DNA of 64,000 bases, taken from the NCBI GenBank assembly GCA_024636295.1, contig JAGXHI010000050.1, positions 1 through 64,000 of the forward strand, read 5' to 3'. The notes below the pieces were generated by a model. That model was given only the letters and a program-made list of their open reading frames with translations. It ran no database searches and was not told the DNA's origin. Shown here piece after piece: positions 33,444 to 42,680 of the stretch (its first letter is position 1; each line of letters starts with the position of its first letter). The stretch is from Desulfuromonadales bacterium (GTDB lineage Bacteria > Desulfobacterota > Desulfuromonadia > Desulfuromonadales > JAGXHI01). The translations under genes were made by a program, and so were the position numbers.

Positions 33444-34195
33444 AAGAACCTGTACTCTCTCTGCAGTCCGTTCATAAATCCTTCGGACAGGCGCACATCA
33501 TCCGCGGCGTCGATCTCGATCTGCTCCCCGGAGAACGGCATGCCGTCATCGGTCCGAACGGCGCCGGGAAATCGACGCTCTTTCACCTGATTTCGGGGCA
33601 GTTGGCGCCCGATAAGGGGCAGATCCGGTTGAACGGGAAATCGATCAAGGATCTGCCGCCCCATCGTATCAATCACCTTGGGCTGGGGCGCTCCTTCCAG
33701 ATCACCAATATCTTCCCCGGACTCTCGGTGTTCGAGAACGTGCGGATCGCCGTGGCGCAACGCCACGGTCTGCAATACAACCTGTGGAAGCTGATTTCCC
33801 GGGCCCGCGCGGTGAACGAGCAGACCGAACATCTCCTGGAACAGGTGATGCTGGGGGAGAAGCACGATACCCTGGCGGGAGAGTTGACCTATTCCGAGCA
33901 GAGGGCTCTGGAGATCGGAATGACCCTTGCTTCGGACCCACAGGTCATTCTCCTTGACGAACCGATGGCCGGAATGTCCCGCGAGGAGACCGATTATATG
34001 GTGTCTCTCATTCGGGAGGTCACGAAGGGGCGATCCCTGATGATCGTCGAGCACGATATGGATGTGGTCTTCTCCCTGAGCGATCGAATCAGCGTTCTGA
34101 TTTACGGGGAAGTAATCGCCACGGGCACGCCGGAGGAAATCCGGAGCGATCGGCGGGTCCAGGAAGGATATCTGGGCGAGGAGGTAAGCGTATGA
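33440..34195 (+). CDS. ABC transporter ATP-binding protein (LivG type)
   Basis: 251 residues. Walker A GPNGAGKST (about 40-48), signature-region LTYSEQRALEIGMTL in place of LSGGQ (usual for LivG), and Walker B VILLDEPMAGMS. The LivG mark, an N-terminal block with SFGQAHIIRGVDLDL, is present. It energises transport with the LivF partner. ATG overlaps the previous stop. Confidence 0.93.
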   Translation: MKEPVLSLQSVHKSFGQAHIIRGVDLDLLPGERHAVIGPNGAGKSTLFHLISGQLAPDKGQIRLNGKSIKDLPPHRINHLGLGRSFQITNIFPGLSVFENVRIAVAQRHGLQYNLWKLISRARAVNEQTEHLLEQVMLGEKHDTLAGELTYSEQRALEIGMTLASDPQVILLDEPMAGMSREETDYMVSLIREVTKGRSLMIVEHDMDVVFSLSDRISVLIYGEVIATGTPEEIRSDRRVQEGYLGEEVSV

Positions 34196-34914
34196 CAGAG
34201 AGCAATGCACCTTTACTGGAGGTGCGGGACCTGCACGCTTATTATGGAAAAAGTCACATTCTTCACGGCGTAAATTTTTATGTCGGTAAGGGTGAGGTTG
34301 TAAGTCTGCTGGGACGTAATGGCACCGGTCGGTCAACGACACTGAAAGCGATTATGGGTCTGGTACCGCCAAAGTCAGGGAAAATATTATTGAATGGGCG
34401 CAATCTGGCCGAGGCGCGAACATATGCCATTTGTCGCGCGGGTATCGGCTATATTCCCGAAGAACGGGAGGTTTTTTCTAATCTTACGGTAGACGAAAAT
34501 TTGCGCATGGGGCAGCAGTCTTCTCACGATGGAGCGCCGGAGTGGACCATTGAGCAAATGTTCGAATACTTCCCGAATCTCAAGGAGCGGCGAAAAACCA
34601 AAGCCGGCAACTTGTCCGGTGGTGAACAGCAGATGCTCACAATCTGTAGATCGCTTCTAGGTAACCCCAAAGTCCTGCTGATCGACGAACCGACTGAAGG
34701 GTTGGCGCCAAAAAACGTTGCCGCTGTCGAGGAAGCAACCCACGATATTAACCGGCGTGGCGTCTCCATCGTTCTGGTAGAGCAGAAACTCGCCATCGCA
34801 CTCAAGGTATCGACCCGTGTTTGTGTCATGGGACATGGTCAGATTGTCTTTGAAGGAACTCCAGAAGAACTGGCCGGCAACACCAAAATCCTCAAGGAGT
34901 GGCTGGCCGTATGA
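34192..34914 (+). CDS. ABC transporter ATP-binding protein (LivF type), variant Walker A
   Basis: 240 residues. The Walker A reads GRNGTGRST: Arg 47 replaces the usual Lys. LSGGEQQMLTICRSLL (signature), Walker B VLLIDEPTEGLAP and the H-loop region are normal, although the usual switch His segment reads EQKLAIAL. A Lys-to-Arg change in Walker A would be expected to weaken ATP hydrolysis, but similar variants are known to me in LivF proteins. Codon third positions are more A/T-rich than in the adjacent transporter genes, suggesting a different origin for this gene. Start overlaps the LivG stop. Confidence 0.9.
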   Translation: MTESNAPLLEVRDLHAYYGKSHILHGVNFYVGKGEVVSLLGRNGTGRSTTLKAIMGLVPPKSGKILLNGRNLAEARTYAICRAGIGYIPEEREVFSNLTVDENLRMGQQSSHDGAPEWTIEQMFEYFPNLKERRKTKAGNLSGGEQQMLTICRSLLGNPKVLLIDEPTEGLAPKNVAAVEEATHDINRRGVSIVLVEQKLAIALKVSTRVCVMGHGQIVFEGTPEELAGNTKILKEWLAV

Positions 34915-34963
34915 ATGTCCCGGATCAAAAGAACATGGAGATTTCAGAAGGGATGACAATAAA

Positions 34964-35815
34964 ATGAAGATCGATGGCAACACTCAACTGGTCGGCATTA
35001 TCGCAGACCCCGTCGCGCATCTTCGAACTCCCCAGTTATTCAACGGATCCGCTTTGAAGCAGGGGCTGAATGCGGTGTGCCTCCCCTTTCATGTGCTCGA
35101 GGACAATCTGGAAAAGGTGCTGCACGGCTCTGTCGGGGTGACCAACCTGCTCGGCCTGATCGTGACCATACCCTACAAGGAGAGCGTGCTCCGGTTCTGC
35201 GGCGACATGACGGAAACCGCGAAACTGGTCGGCTCAGCAAACGTGCTGCGGGTTGATCACGAGCGGGGAACCTGGGTGGGAGGCAACTTCGATGGCGATG
35301 GACTGGTCGCCGGCCTGCGTGAACGCGGGCATGCCCTCCAGGGAAAGCGGGTGCTCCTTCTCGGCGCGGGCGGTGCGGGCAAATCGATCGCCTACGCGGT
35401 GACTCGGGAAATGCCCTCAGAGCTGGTCATATCCAACCGATCGATGCACCGGGCAACGGGCCTTGTGGAGCGGCTGCAGCCGATGGCGCCCCAGGTCGCC
35501 TTGAGGGCGGGAGCGAACGACCCCGCCGGTTTCGACGTGGTCATCAACGCCACCTCCCTCGGGCTGCAGGATGCCGATGAGCTGCCCCTGGATGCGGACC
35601 GGTTGTCGCCCGGGACGCTGGTATGTGAAGTGGTGATGCGCGAGGGGGATACGCCGTTGCTGGCCGCTGCAAGACGCCAGTCGTGCGAGGTCCATCATGG
35701 TCAGTACATGCTCTACGGGCAGATCGTGCAAATAAGCCGCTTTCTCGGACTGGAGCTGCAGGAGGAGAACGTGCCCCGCATCCTGGGTCCCAATCTGCCT
35801 GAAGGTGAATCCTGA
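34964..35815 (+). CDS. AroE-like shikimate/quinate dehydrogenase family protein with altered substrate motif
   Basis: 283 residues, shikimate dehydrogenase fold. Conserved: TIPYKE with the catalytic Lys, NVLR (Asn), GGNFDGDG (Asp), LLGAGGAGKS for NAD(P), and a late QYMLYGQ-type Gln. The N-terminal Ser-x-Ser that binds the shikimate carboxylate (NPIAHSKSP in the biosynthetic enzyme) is replaced by DPVAHLRTP, so the substrate is likely different. Its place in a catabolic operon also argues against aromatic biosynthesis. The ATG at 34964 with AGAAGGGA upstream is used. Confidence 0.85.
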   Translation: MKIDGNTQLVGIIADPVAHLRTPQLFNGSALKQGLNAVCLPFHVLEDNLEKVLHGSVGVTNLLGLIVTIPYKESVLRFCGDMTETAKLVGSANVLRVDHERGTWVGGNFDGDGLVAGLRERGHALQGKRVLLLGAGGAGKSIAYAVTREMPSELVISNRSMHRATGLVERLQPMAPQVALRAGANDPAGFDVVINATSLGLQDADELPLDADRLSPGTLVCEVVMREGDTPLLAAARRQSCEVHHGQYMLYGQIVQISRFLGLELQEENVPRILGPNLPEGES

Positions 35816-35837
35816 ACCCACGGGGAGAGGTCCGGTC

Positions 35838-36941
35838 GTGCAAATCACCCGCATTCTGCTTTCAGAAATACGGATCCCGCTCCCGCAGCCGTTGAGGCTC
35901 GGGCCGGCGGTCATTTCCACGCGCGACTACGTCGCCGTGCGGGTGGAGACCGATAAGGGTATCTTCGGGGATGCACTCGGATATCCCAGGGGCGCTCCGC
36001 TCTTTGAAACCCTGGCGTGGATCGGACGGAGCCTGACGGGAACCGATCCGCTGATGCGCAGACAGGGTCTTTGCGCTTTCGCCGCGGCGAATCCCACCTC
36101 CCGGTCCATCTATTCCCGAGCTCAGAGCCTTCTGGACATCGCGCTCTGGGACCTTGCCGCCAAGGCGGCCGGACAGCCCCTTTACCGCCTCCTTGGAGGG
36201 CTGCGAACAATTGTGCCGGTGACGGCCGTGGCGGGATATTACATGGACACGCGGTCCGTCGAAGAGATTGCCGACGAGGTCGCCCGCCGGGTCGACGAAG
36301 GCTATCCGCGGGTGAAGGTCATGTTGAAGGGAGACGATCCCGCTTTCGACCTGGGCTATCTCGAGGCGGTAACCCGGCGCGCGCCGGGCAGAGTGGCCGC
36401 GGACGCCCACTGGTCCTGGTCCTCCCTGCCGGAAGCCCGGAGCTTCTGCCGGCAAATCGACGGGTTGGGGCTCGCGTTCCTCGAGGATCCTTTCGCTCCA
36501 GAGGACTGGCGCTGGACTGGGGAACTGCAGGAGGAGCTCTCCACCCCGATCGCCGCCGGAGAAGACGTGAACGAGCCCGGCGCCATGCGTGAGCTGGCCG
36601 GGGCGGTCTCCTTCCTCCGGGTCGATGCGACCACCTGCGGTGGAATCACCGGGGCACTGGCGGCGATCCATGCCGCGTCTTTCGCGGGATGCAGGGTCTT
36701 CCCCCATGTGTTCGCGCCCCTGCATATCCACCTCGCCTGCGCCTTTCCGGAGGTCGAAGGCGTCGAGTTCATTCCTCCGGAATCGGGGGCGGACCCGTTG
36801 AAGCGTCTGCTGAAGCGATCTGTCCGGATTTCGGACGGTCACATGCGGGTCGATGAAGAGCCGGGGGCCGGAATGAAACTCGACTGGCCGTCAATCGAGA
36901 AAGTGGCGGTTCGGAGCGCCGTTCTGGAGAAAGAAGCGTAA
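35838..36941 (+). CDS. Enolase-superfamily enzyme (mandelate racemase / muconate lactonizing type)
   Basis: 367 residues from a GTG at 35838 with GGGGAGAG upstream. The barrel shows the catalytic/metal set: RVKVML at the end of strand two, metal ligands Asp in AADAHWSW, Glu in FLEDPF, Glu in AAGEDV, then Asp in LRVDATTCGG and a His in FPHVFAPLH, which suits mandelate-racemase-type acid-sugar dehydratases. Substrate unknown. It follows the AroE-like gene by 22 bases and belongs to the ABC-transporter-linked operon. Confidence 0.85.
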   Translation: MQITRILLSEIRIPLPQPLRLGPAVISTRDYVAVRVETDKGIFGDALGYPRGAPLFETLAWIGRSLTGTDPLMRRQGLCAFAAANPTSRSIYSRAQSLLDIALWDLAAKAAGQPLYRLLGGLRTIVPVTAVAGYYMDTRSVEEIADEVARRVDEGYPRVKVMLKGDDPAFDLGYLEAVTRRAPGRVAADAHWSWSSLPEARSFCRQIDGLGLAFLEDPFAPEDWRWTGELQEELSTPIAAGEDVNEPGAMRELAGAVSFLRVDATTCGGITGALAAIHAASFAGCRVFPHVFAPLHIHLACAFPEVEGVEFIPPESGADPLKRLLKRSVRISDGHMRVDEEPGAGMKLDWPSIEKVAVRSAVLEKEA

Positions 36942-36986
36942 AAAGGGCGACTGACTCTCCAAACCTGAATCTCAGGAGGATAAACG

Positions 36987-37574
36987 ATGAACAAGGTTGA
37001 TGAAAAGATCCGTGATGCTTCCCCGAAGGAGGCGCGGCAGGGACTTCCCGGTCTTCGAGGGACTGACCACGTCGGATTCACCGTCCCGGACCTTGAAGAG
37101 GCCACCGTTTTCTTCGTCAACGTCCTGGGATGCGAGCAGTTCTACGACCTGGGGCCGTTTCAGGCCGACGACGACTGGATGCAGCGGCAGCTCAACGTGC
37201 ACCCGAGAGCGGTTGTTCGGAAGCTGCGCTTCTTTCGCTGCAAGAACGGCAGCAACTATGAAGTTTTTGAATACGAATCGCCGGACCAGGTGGCCGAGCC
37301 TCCGAAAAACAGCGATATAGGGGGGCACCACCTGGCCCTTTACGTGGACGACATGGATGCGGCCGTCAATTACCTGAAAAAGCACGGAATAAGGGTCCTC
37401 GGAGAGCCTGTCGTGCGCAAGGTGGGCCCGAGCGCCGGGCAGACATGGGTTTATTTCCTTTCCCCCTGGGGGATGCAGTTCGAGCTGGTAAGCTTCCCCG
37501 AGGGGAAGGGCTACGAGAAAACCGTGTCTTCAAGACTATGGCACCCGGCCGACCGCGGGACCGACGAGACGTAA
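36987..37574 (+). CDS. VOC-superfamily protein (glyoxalase/dioxygenase fold)
   Basis: 195 residues with two beta-alpha-beta3 modules. Metal-ligand candidates are His in GTDHVGFTV, Glu in YEVFEYE, His in GGHHLALYV and Glu in MQFELVSF, the four-residue site of glyoxalase-I and related isomerases or dioxygenases. GGAGGA precedes the ATG. Its gene is just ahead of a 2-oxoacid dehydrogenase complex, so it may act on the diketone or enediol that feeds it. Reaction not assignable. Confidence 0.85.
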   Translation: MNKVDEKIRDASPKEARQGLPGLRGTDHVGFTVPDLEEATVFFVNVLGCEQFYDLGPFQADDDWMQRQLNVHPRAVVRKLRFFRCKNGSNYEVFEYESPDQVAEPPKNSDIGGHHLALYVDDMDAAVNYLKKHGIRVLGEPVVRKVGPSAGQTWVYFLSPWGMQFELVSFPEGKGYEKTVSSRLWHPADRGTDET

Positions 37575-37621
37575 ACTTACATCATTTCGTGTCACCTCAC
37601 CTGAATTCCCGGAGAAGAAGG

Positions 37622-39811
37622 ATGCCGACATACAAGAACCTGAAACAACTCGCCCCCTGGAAGGAATTGCAATCGACCTCCAGCGACTGGGATTCCGCCT
37701 CGCCCCGGACGCTCTCCCGCATGCTGACCTGCCTTCATCTGATCCGCACCTTCGAGAAGACGACCCTGGACTGCGCCGTCAAGGGCCTTGTCCATGGACC
37801 GGTTCACTCCAGCATCGGGCAGGAGGGCGGAGCCGTTGGTTCGATCCTGGCGCTCAAGGCGGGGGACAGGATCGGCGGCTCCCATCGCGGGCACCACCTG
37901 TTCCTGGCCAAGGCACTGACGCACGTCGCGCCCGAGGGCCTTCTGCCGTCCGATCCCGTCCCCGACGTGGTGTACGGGGTTCTGAAAAAGACGCTGGCGG
38001 AGATCATGGGCCTGGCCCAGGGGTACTGCGGGGGCCGCGGCGGCTCGATGCACCTGCGCTGGGAGGAGGCCGGCATGCTGGGGACCAACGCGATCGTCGG
38101 TGGGGGAACCCCCTTTGCCTCGGGCGTCGCCTGGTGCCACAAGCATGCGGGGACGGACAACGTGGTGGTCAGCTACTTCGGCGACGGCGCGGCAAATATC
38201 GGCTCCGTCCTGGAGTCCTTCAACCTTGCTTCCGCCTGGAAGGTGCCGGTCTGCTTCTTCATCGAGAACAACCATTACGCCGTATCGACCACCGTGGAAG
38301 AGGTCACGGGCGATGCCCGTCTGTCCTCGCGGGGACCGGGTTTCAACATCCCCTCCTGGCGCGTCGACGGCATGGATCCCCTGGCGGTCCACCTGGCGAT
38401 GGAGGAGGCTCTCGCGCACATGCGGGCGGGCAAGGGTCCGACGCTGATCGAGGCGGATATCTATCGGCATTTCCACCACAGCGGCCCCATGCCTGGAAGC
38501 GCCTTTCGCTACCGCAGCAAGGAGGAGGAAATTTCGTGGAAGGATCGCGATCCCGTCGAGCGCATCGAAAAGGAAATGACCTCCCGCAACCTGATCTCCC
38601 GAGGGGATATCGACTCCCTCCAGGCGCAGGTTCGTGAGGCGATGGATCGCATCATGTCCGAACTGACGGAGAAATCGGGCGCCATCTGGGCCATCAAGGC
38701 TGATCTCTGGCCGAAGGCCGATTTCTGCAATTACGGCATCCGGGGCGACCTCTCCGAATTGAAAGGAATGAGAACCGAAGAGCTCTCAGGCTATGCCGGC
38801 AAGCTCAAGGAGGTGAAGCTGGTTGAAGCGGCCGCGGAGGTTATGCTTCGCCGGATGGAGACCGACAGCCGGATCGTGGTGATGGGCGAGGATGTTCATC
38901 GCCTGGGCGGCGGGACGAACGGAGTGACCAAAGGAATTCCCGAGCGGTTCCCCGATCGGATCATGGGGACTCCGATATCCGAGAACGCCTTCGTGGGTTT
39001 CGGGGGCGGCATGGCTATGGATGGGCGGTTCAGGCCTGTCGTCGAGCTGATGTACTCGGACTTCTTCTGGGTGGCCGCGGACCAGCTCTTCAACCAGGTG
39101 GCCAAGGCCAGACACATGTACGGCGGTGAGATCGACATGCCCATCGTCATCCGCACCAAGATTTCGATGGGGACGGGATACGGCTCCCAGCACTCCATGG
39201 ATCCAGCCGGGGTTTTCGTTATGTCGCCCGGTCTGAGAATCGTGGCGCCCTCGACCCCGTTCGACTACATCGGCCTGATGAACAGCGCCCTGACCTGCAA
39301 CGACCCGGTCGTGGTCCTGGAACATGTCGATCTGTACAACACCACGGGCCTCGTCCCCGAGGATGAACTGGACTATTTCATCCCCCTGGGCAAGGCGGCG
39401 GTGGCAAGGGAGGGGAAGGACGTCACCGTCCTCTCGTATCTCTCCATGGTCCACAAATCGATTGAAGCGGCGGAATCCCTGGGGATCGACGCCGAGGTGA
39501 TCGACCTGCGCTCCCTGGACCGGGCCGGCATCGACTGGGAAACGATCGGTGCAAGCATCCACAAAACCAACAATGTCCTGATCGTCGAACAGGGTACCCA
39601 GGGGAATTCTTACGGGACCTTCCTGGGGGATGAAATCCAGCGCCGGTACCTGGACTGGCTCGACCAGCCGATCAAGCGCGTCCATGGGGCCGAAGCCTGG
39701 CCCAGCGTGTCCAAGGCGCTGGAGGCCGCGGCCAACGCGGGCATCGATGAAATCAAGGAAGAGCTTCTCGGGATGATGCAGGATGTGGGGAAGCCCCGCA
39801 TTTCAAACTGA
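37622..39811 (+). CDS. Thiamine-dependent 2-oxoacid/acetoin dehydrogenase E1, alpha and beta fused
   Basis: 729 residues from the ATG at 37622 after GGAGAAGAAGG. The N-terminal half (about 35-345) is the alpha subunit with the TPP motif GDGAANIG...NN (about 193-222) and the GGRGGSMH block; the C-terminal half (about 395-729) is the beta subunit (MGEDVHRLGGGTNGVTKG, MYSDFFWVAADQL). The subunits are separate genes in acetoin and many branched-chain complexes; here they are one chain with a ~50-residue linker. E2 and E3 follow. It would decarboxylate a 2-oxo acid or cleave an acetoin-like compound. Confidence 0.9.
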   Translation: MPTYKNLKQLAPWKELQSTSSDWDSASPRTLSRMLTCLHLIRTFEKTTLDCAVKGLVHGPVHSSIGQEGGAVGSILALKAGDRIGGSHRGHHLFLAKALTHVAPEGLLPSDPVPDVVYGVLKKTLAEIMGLAQGYCGGRGGSMHLRWEEAGMLGTNAIVGGGTPFASGVAWCHKHAGTDNVVVSYFGDGAANIGSVLESFNLASAWKVPVCFFIENNHYAVSTTVEEVTGDARLSSRGPGFNIPSWRVDGMDPLAVHLAMEEALAHMRAGKGPTLIEADIYRHFHHSGPMPGSAFRYRSKEEEISWKDRDPVERIEKEMTSRNLISRGDIDSLQAQVREAMDRIMSELTEKSGAIWAIKADLWPKADFCNYGIRGDLSELKGMRTEELSGYAGKLKEVKLVEAAAEVMLRRMETDSRIVVMGEDVHRLGGGTNGVTKGIPERFPDRIMGTPISENAFVGFGGGMAMDGRFRPVVELMYSDFFWVAADQLFNQVAKARHMYGGEIDMPIVIRTKISMGTGYGSQHSMDPAGVFVMSPGLRIVAPSTPFDYIGLMNSALTCNDPVVVLEHVDLYNTTGLVPEDELDYFIPLGKAAVAREGKDVTVLSYLSMVHKSIEAAESLGIDAEVIDLRSLDRAGIDWETIGASIHKTNNVLIVEQGTQGNSYGTFLGDEIQRRYLDWLDQPIKRVHGAEAWPSVSKALEAAANAGIDEIKEELLGMMQDVGKPRISN

Positions 39812-39812
39812 C

Positions 39813-39927
39813 GGCTGATGGAAAACGCCCATCTGCGGCGTTGCCTTCATCCTTCGCCGGCAACTTACCCTCAGGTACGCCTGTTTCGGAATTCTACCGC
39901 CTTGGACCTGGATATTTTTAATAAGCC
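39813..39927. repeat. Intergenic inverted-repeat element, copy 1
   Basis: A 115-base element between E1 and E2 with imperfect ends GGCTGATG-GAAAA and TTTTTAATAAGCC. Its left part (AAAACGCCC..CTGCGGCGTT) and right end match copy 2 at 42681-42800. It looks like a small non-coding mobile or REP-type repeat rather than a terminator. Confidence 0.6.
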
Positions 39928-39950
39928 TGAAAATTCGGAGGATATGTTTC

Positions 39951-41159
39951 ATGTCTGTTGAAATTCTGATGCCCTCACTGGACCCCTCGATGCACAACGG
40001 GAGGATCGTGAAATGGCTGATTACCGCGGGAGACCCTGTCAACATCGGAGATCCGGTGGTCGAAATCGAAACGGACAAGGCGGTGTTCGAGGTGGAGGCC
40101 GAAGTGGCGGGTGTCCTGGGAGAGATTCGGGTTGCCGAAGGGGAGTACGCGGACGTGAACTCGGTCATCGGGATAATCCGTGAAGACGGATCAGACGTCA
40201 TTCCGTCGAAGGAGACCCCTGCCCCCGCGCAGCCCGCAGGGGAGCGGAAAAAAGTCGCACCTGTCCCGTCTCCTGCCGGTCACCGTGTTTTCGCCAGTCC
40301 TCTCGCCCGGCGGTTAGCTGCCCTCGAGGGGATAGAGCTCTCCGGCCTCAGCGGGTCGGGCCCGAAGGGGCGGATCGTGAAAATCGATGTCGAGCGAGCC
40401 TCGTCAAGCAAGTCCGCACCGGCCACCGTCACCCCCCTGAAGAAGGAAGGACCCCTGGGGGATGAATCCGGTTTCCTGCCGGCATACGAATCGATCCCCC
40501 ATACCGCCATGCGCCTTTCCATCGCGCGGCGGCTGGTCGAATCGAGCCGGGAAATACCGCACTATTACCTGACTCTGGACTGCGAGATGGACGCCCTGAT
40601 GGACCTGCGCGTGCAGGTGAACGACGGCGAAAGCGTGAAAATCTCCGCCAACGACTTTTTCATCCGCGCGGCGGCGATCGCCCTGAGGGAGGTTCCCGCG
40701 GCCAATGCCGCGTGGACGGAAAACGCCATCCTGCGTTTCTCCCGGGCGGATATCTCGGTCGCCGTCTCCGTCGAGGGCGGACTCATCACGCCCGTGGTCC
40801 GGGATGCCGGCGGCAAGGGCCTGGCGCTGATCTCGGCGGAAGCGCGGCAGCTTGCCGAGAAAGCCCGTGCAGGGAAGCTGCATCCCGAAGAGTATAAGGG
40901 TGGAACCTTTACCATCTCCAATCTCGGCATGTTCGGCATCAAGCATTTCACCTCCATCATCAATCCGCCCCAGGGAGCCATTCTGTCCATCGGCGCGGTT
41001 GAAGAGCGCCCCATCGTCAAGGAAGGCCAGATCCGTCCCGCCACGATGATGACCGTGACTCTTGCTGTCGACCACCGCTGCATCGACGGTGCGACCGGCG
41101 CGGAATTTCTCGCCGCCTTCAGGAGGCTGATCGAAAAACCGGTCAGGATCCTGCTGTAA
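39951..41159 (+). CDS. Dihydrolipoamide acyltransferase E2
   Basis: 402 residues. Lipoyl domain 1-80 with lipoyl-Lys in EIETDKAVF (about 43); Pro/Ala-rich linker; peripheral subunit-binding domain about 105-145 (FASPLARRLAALEGIEL); and catalytic domain from about 175 with the chloramphenicol-acetyltransferase-like motif DHRCIDGA near the end. It transfers the acyl group from E1 to CoA. One lipoyl domain, normal for acetoin or branched-chain types. A 140-base gap with the repeat precedes it. Confidence 0.92.
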   Translation: MSVEILMPSLDPSMHNGRIVKWLITAGDPVNIGDPVVEIETDKAVFEVEAEVAGVLGEIRVAEGEYADVNSVIGIIREDGSDVIPSKETPAPAQPAGERKKVAPVPSPAGHRVFASPLARRLAALEGIELSGLSGSGPKGRIVKIDVERASSSKSAPATVTPLKKEGPLGDESGFLPAYESIPHTAMRLSIARRLVESSREIPHYYLTLDCEMDALMDLRVQVNDGESVKISANDFFIRAAAIALREVPAANAAWTENAILRFSRADISVAVSVEGGLITPVVRDAGGKGLALISAEARQLAEKARAGKLHPEEYKGGTFTISNLGMFGIKHFTSIINPPQGAILSIGAVEERPIVKEGQIRPATMMTVTLAVDHRCIDGATGAEFLAAFRRLIEKPVRILL

Positions 41160-41271
41160 ACGCGCCGAGTTAAGCACCCTTTCCCTTGACGGGAGAGGCC
41201 GGGGAGAGGGTGATCGGAAGGGGAAAATCCAGGATTGAAAAATGTGCAACGCAAAAGACAGGGAAAACGGA

Positions 41272-42672
41272 ATGGCGGAAGTTGATTTCGATGTCGTCAT
41301 CGTCGGCGCGGGCCCCGGGGGGTATGTGGGCGCAATCCGCGCCGCCCAGCTGGGATTGAAAACCGCCGTCGTCGAAGCGGGGCAGCTCGGTGGAGTCTGC
41401 CTGAACTGGGGGTGTATTCCGACCAAGGCCCTGCTGCGCTCGGCGGAGGTCTATCGTCAGTTTCTCCGGGCCGGGGACTATGGGCTGACTGCAGCGGATG
41501 CGGGATTCGATCTCAGCAAAATGGTCGAGCGATCCCGGAATGTCGCCAGGAAGTTGAGCGGCGGAGTAGCGCACCTCCTGAAGAAGAACGGGATCGCCCT
41601 TTTCGAGGGGCGGGGAACCCTGCTGGGCGGAGGAAAGCTGAAGGTCGAGACGAGCAGCCGGGAAACCATTTTCCTGTCCGCAAAGCACATTATCCTCGCG
41701 ACGGGCTCCCGTCCTCTCGTTCTCCCTGGGATCGAGCCGGATGGCCAGCGGATCTGGACCTCCAGGGAAGCCCTGGTCCCGGAGGCGATACCCGAGTCGC
41801 TGCTCGTCATCGGCTCCGGCGCGATCGGTATCGAGTTCGCAAGCTTCTACAATGCCTTCGGATCGAAAGTAACCGTCATCGAGGCCCTGGGCCGGATCAT
41901 GCCCCGTGAGGATGAAGAGATCGCCCATTTGGCCCGGAAAGAGATGGAGAAGCAGGGCATCCGCTTCCTTGCCGGCGCCCGGGTCACAGTGCTGCAAAGC
42001 GACGGGAACGAGGTGAGCGCAACCATCGAGAAGGATGGTAAAAAGGAGGAACTCCGCACAGCCAGAGCGATCGTTGCGGCGGGCGTGACGCCGAACGTAG
42101 AAAATCTCGGGTTGGAAGCCGCGGGAGTGCGTCTCGACGGTCGCGGTTTTATTCAGACCGATGAGTACGGCCGGACCTCGGCGGAGGGGGTGTATGCCGT
42201 CGGAGACGTGAGCGGAGATCCCTGCCTCGCTCACAAAGCCAGTCACGAAGCCATCCTCTGTGTCGAGAAAATCGCCGGCCTGGAGGCACATCCTCTGGGA
42301 AAACATCGGGTCCCACGCTGCACCTACGGCCATCCTCAGGTGGCCGGCATCGGCCTGACCGAATCCCAAGCCGAGGAAGCCGGCTACCGGATCAGGGTGG
42401 GGCGTTTTTCGGCGAGAGGAAACGGCAAGGCCACGGCTCTCGGGGAGTCCGGCGGACTGGTAAAGACGATCTTCGACGAACGGACGGGAGAGCTGCTCGG
42501 AGCCCACCTGGTGGGAGCGGAGGTGACGGAGTTGATCCAGGGTTTCGCCATCGCCGGGACCCTGGAGACCACGGAAGCGGAGCTGATGCGAACCGTTTTT
42601 CCACACCCGACCCTTTCGGAGATGATGCACGAGTCGGTGCTGGAGGCGTACGGCCGGGCCATCCACATCTAG
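41272..42672 (+). CDS. Dihydrolipoamide dehydrogenase E3
   Basis: 466 residues. FAD motif VIVGAGPGGYVGAIRAAQLG, redox disulfide GGVCLNWGCIPTK (two Cys five apart), NAD-binding GSGAIGIEFASFY and the C-terminal dimer-interface His-Glu (TVFPHPTLSEMMHE). It reoxidises the E2 lipoamide with NAD. The ATG at 41272 gives a normal N-terminus; an in-frame ATG at 41242 is ten codons upstream. Third component of the local complex, so this is a dedicated E3. Confidence 0.92.
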   Translation: MAEVDFDVVIVGAGPGGYVGAIRAAQLGLKTAVVEAGQLGGVCLNWGCIPTKALLRSAEVYRQFLRAGDYGLTAADAGFDLSKMVERSRNVARKLSGGVAHLLKKNGIALFEGRGTLLGGGKLKVETSSRETIFLSAKHIILATGSRPLVLPGIEPDGQRIWTSREALVPEAIPESLLVIGSGAIGIEFASFYNAFGSKVTVIEALGRIMPREDEEIAHLARKEMEKQGIRFLAGARVTVLQSDGNEVSATIEKDGKKEELRTARAIVAAGVTPNVENLGLEAAGVRLDGRGFIQTDEYGRTSAEGVYAVGDVSGDPCLAHKASHEAILCVEKIAGLEAHPLGKHRVPRCTYGHPQVAGIGLTESQAEEAGYRIRVGRFSARGNGKATALGESGGLVKTIFDERTGELLGAHLVGAEVTELIQGFAIAGTLETTEAELMRTVFPHPTLSEMMHESVLEAYGRAIHI

Positions 42673-42680
42673 GTGGAAAA

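Noticed and set aside
35862..36842. A 326-residue open frame opposite the enolase-superfamily gene
   Set aside because: Shadow of the plus-strand gene, low complexity Arg/Gly-rich, no family motif.
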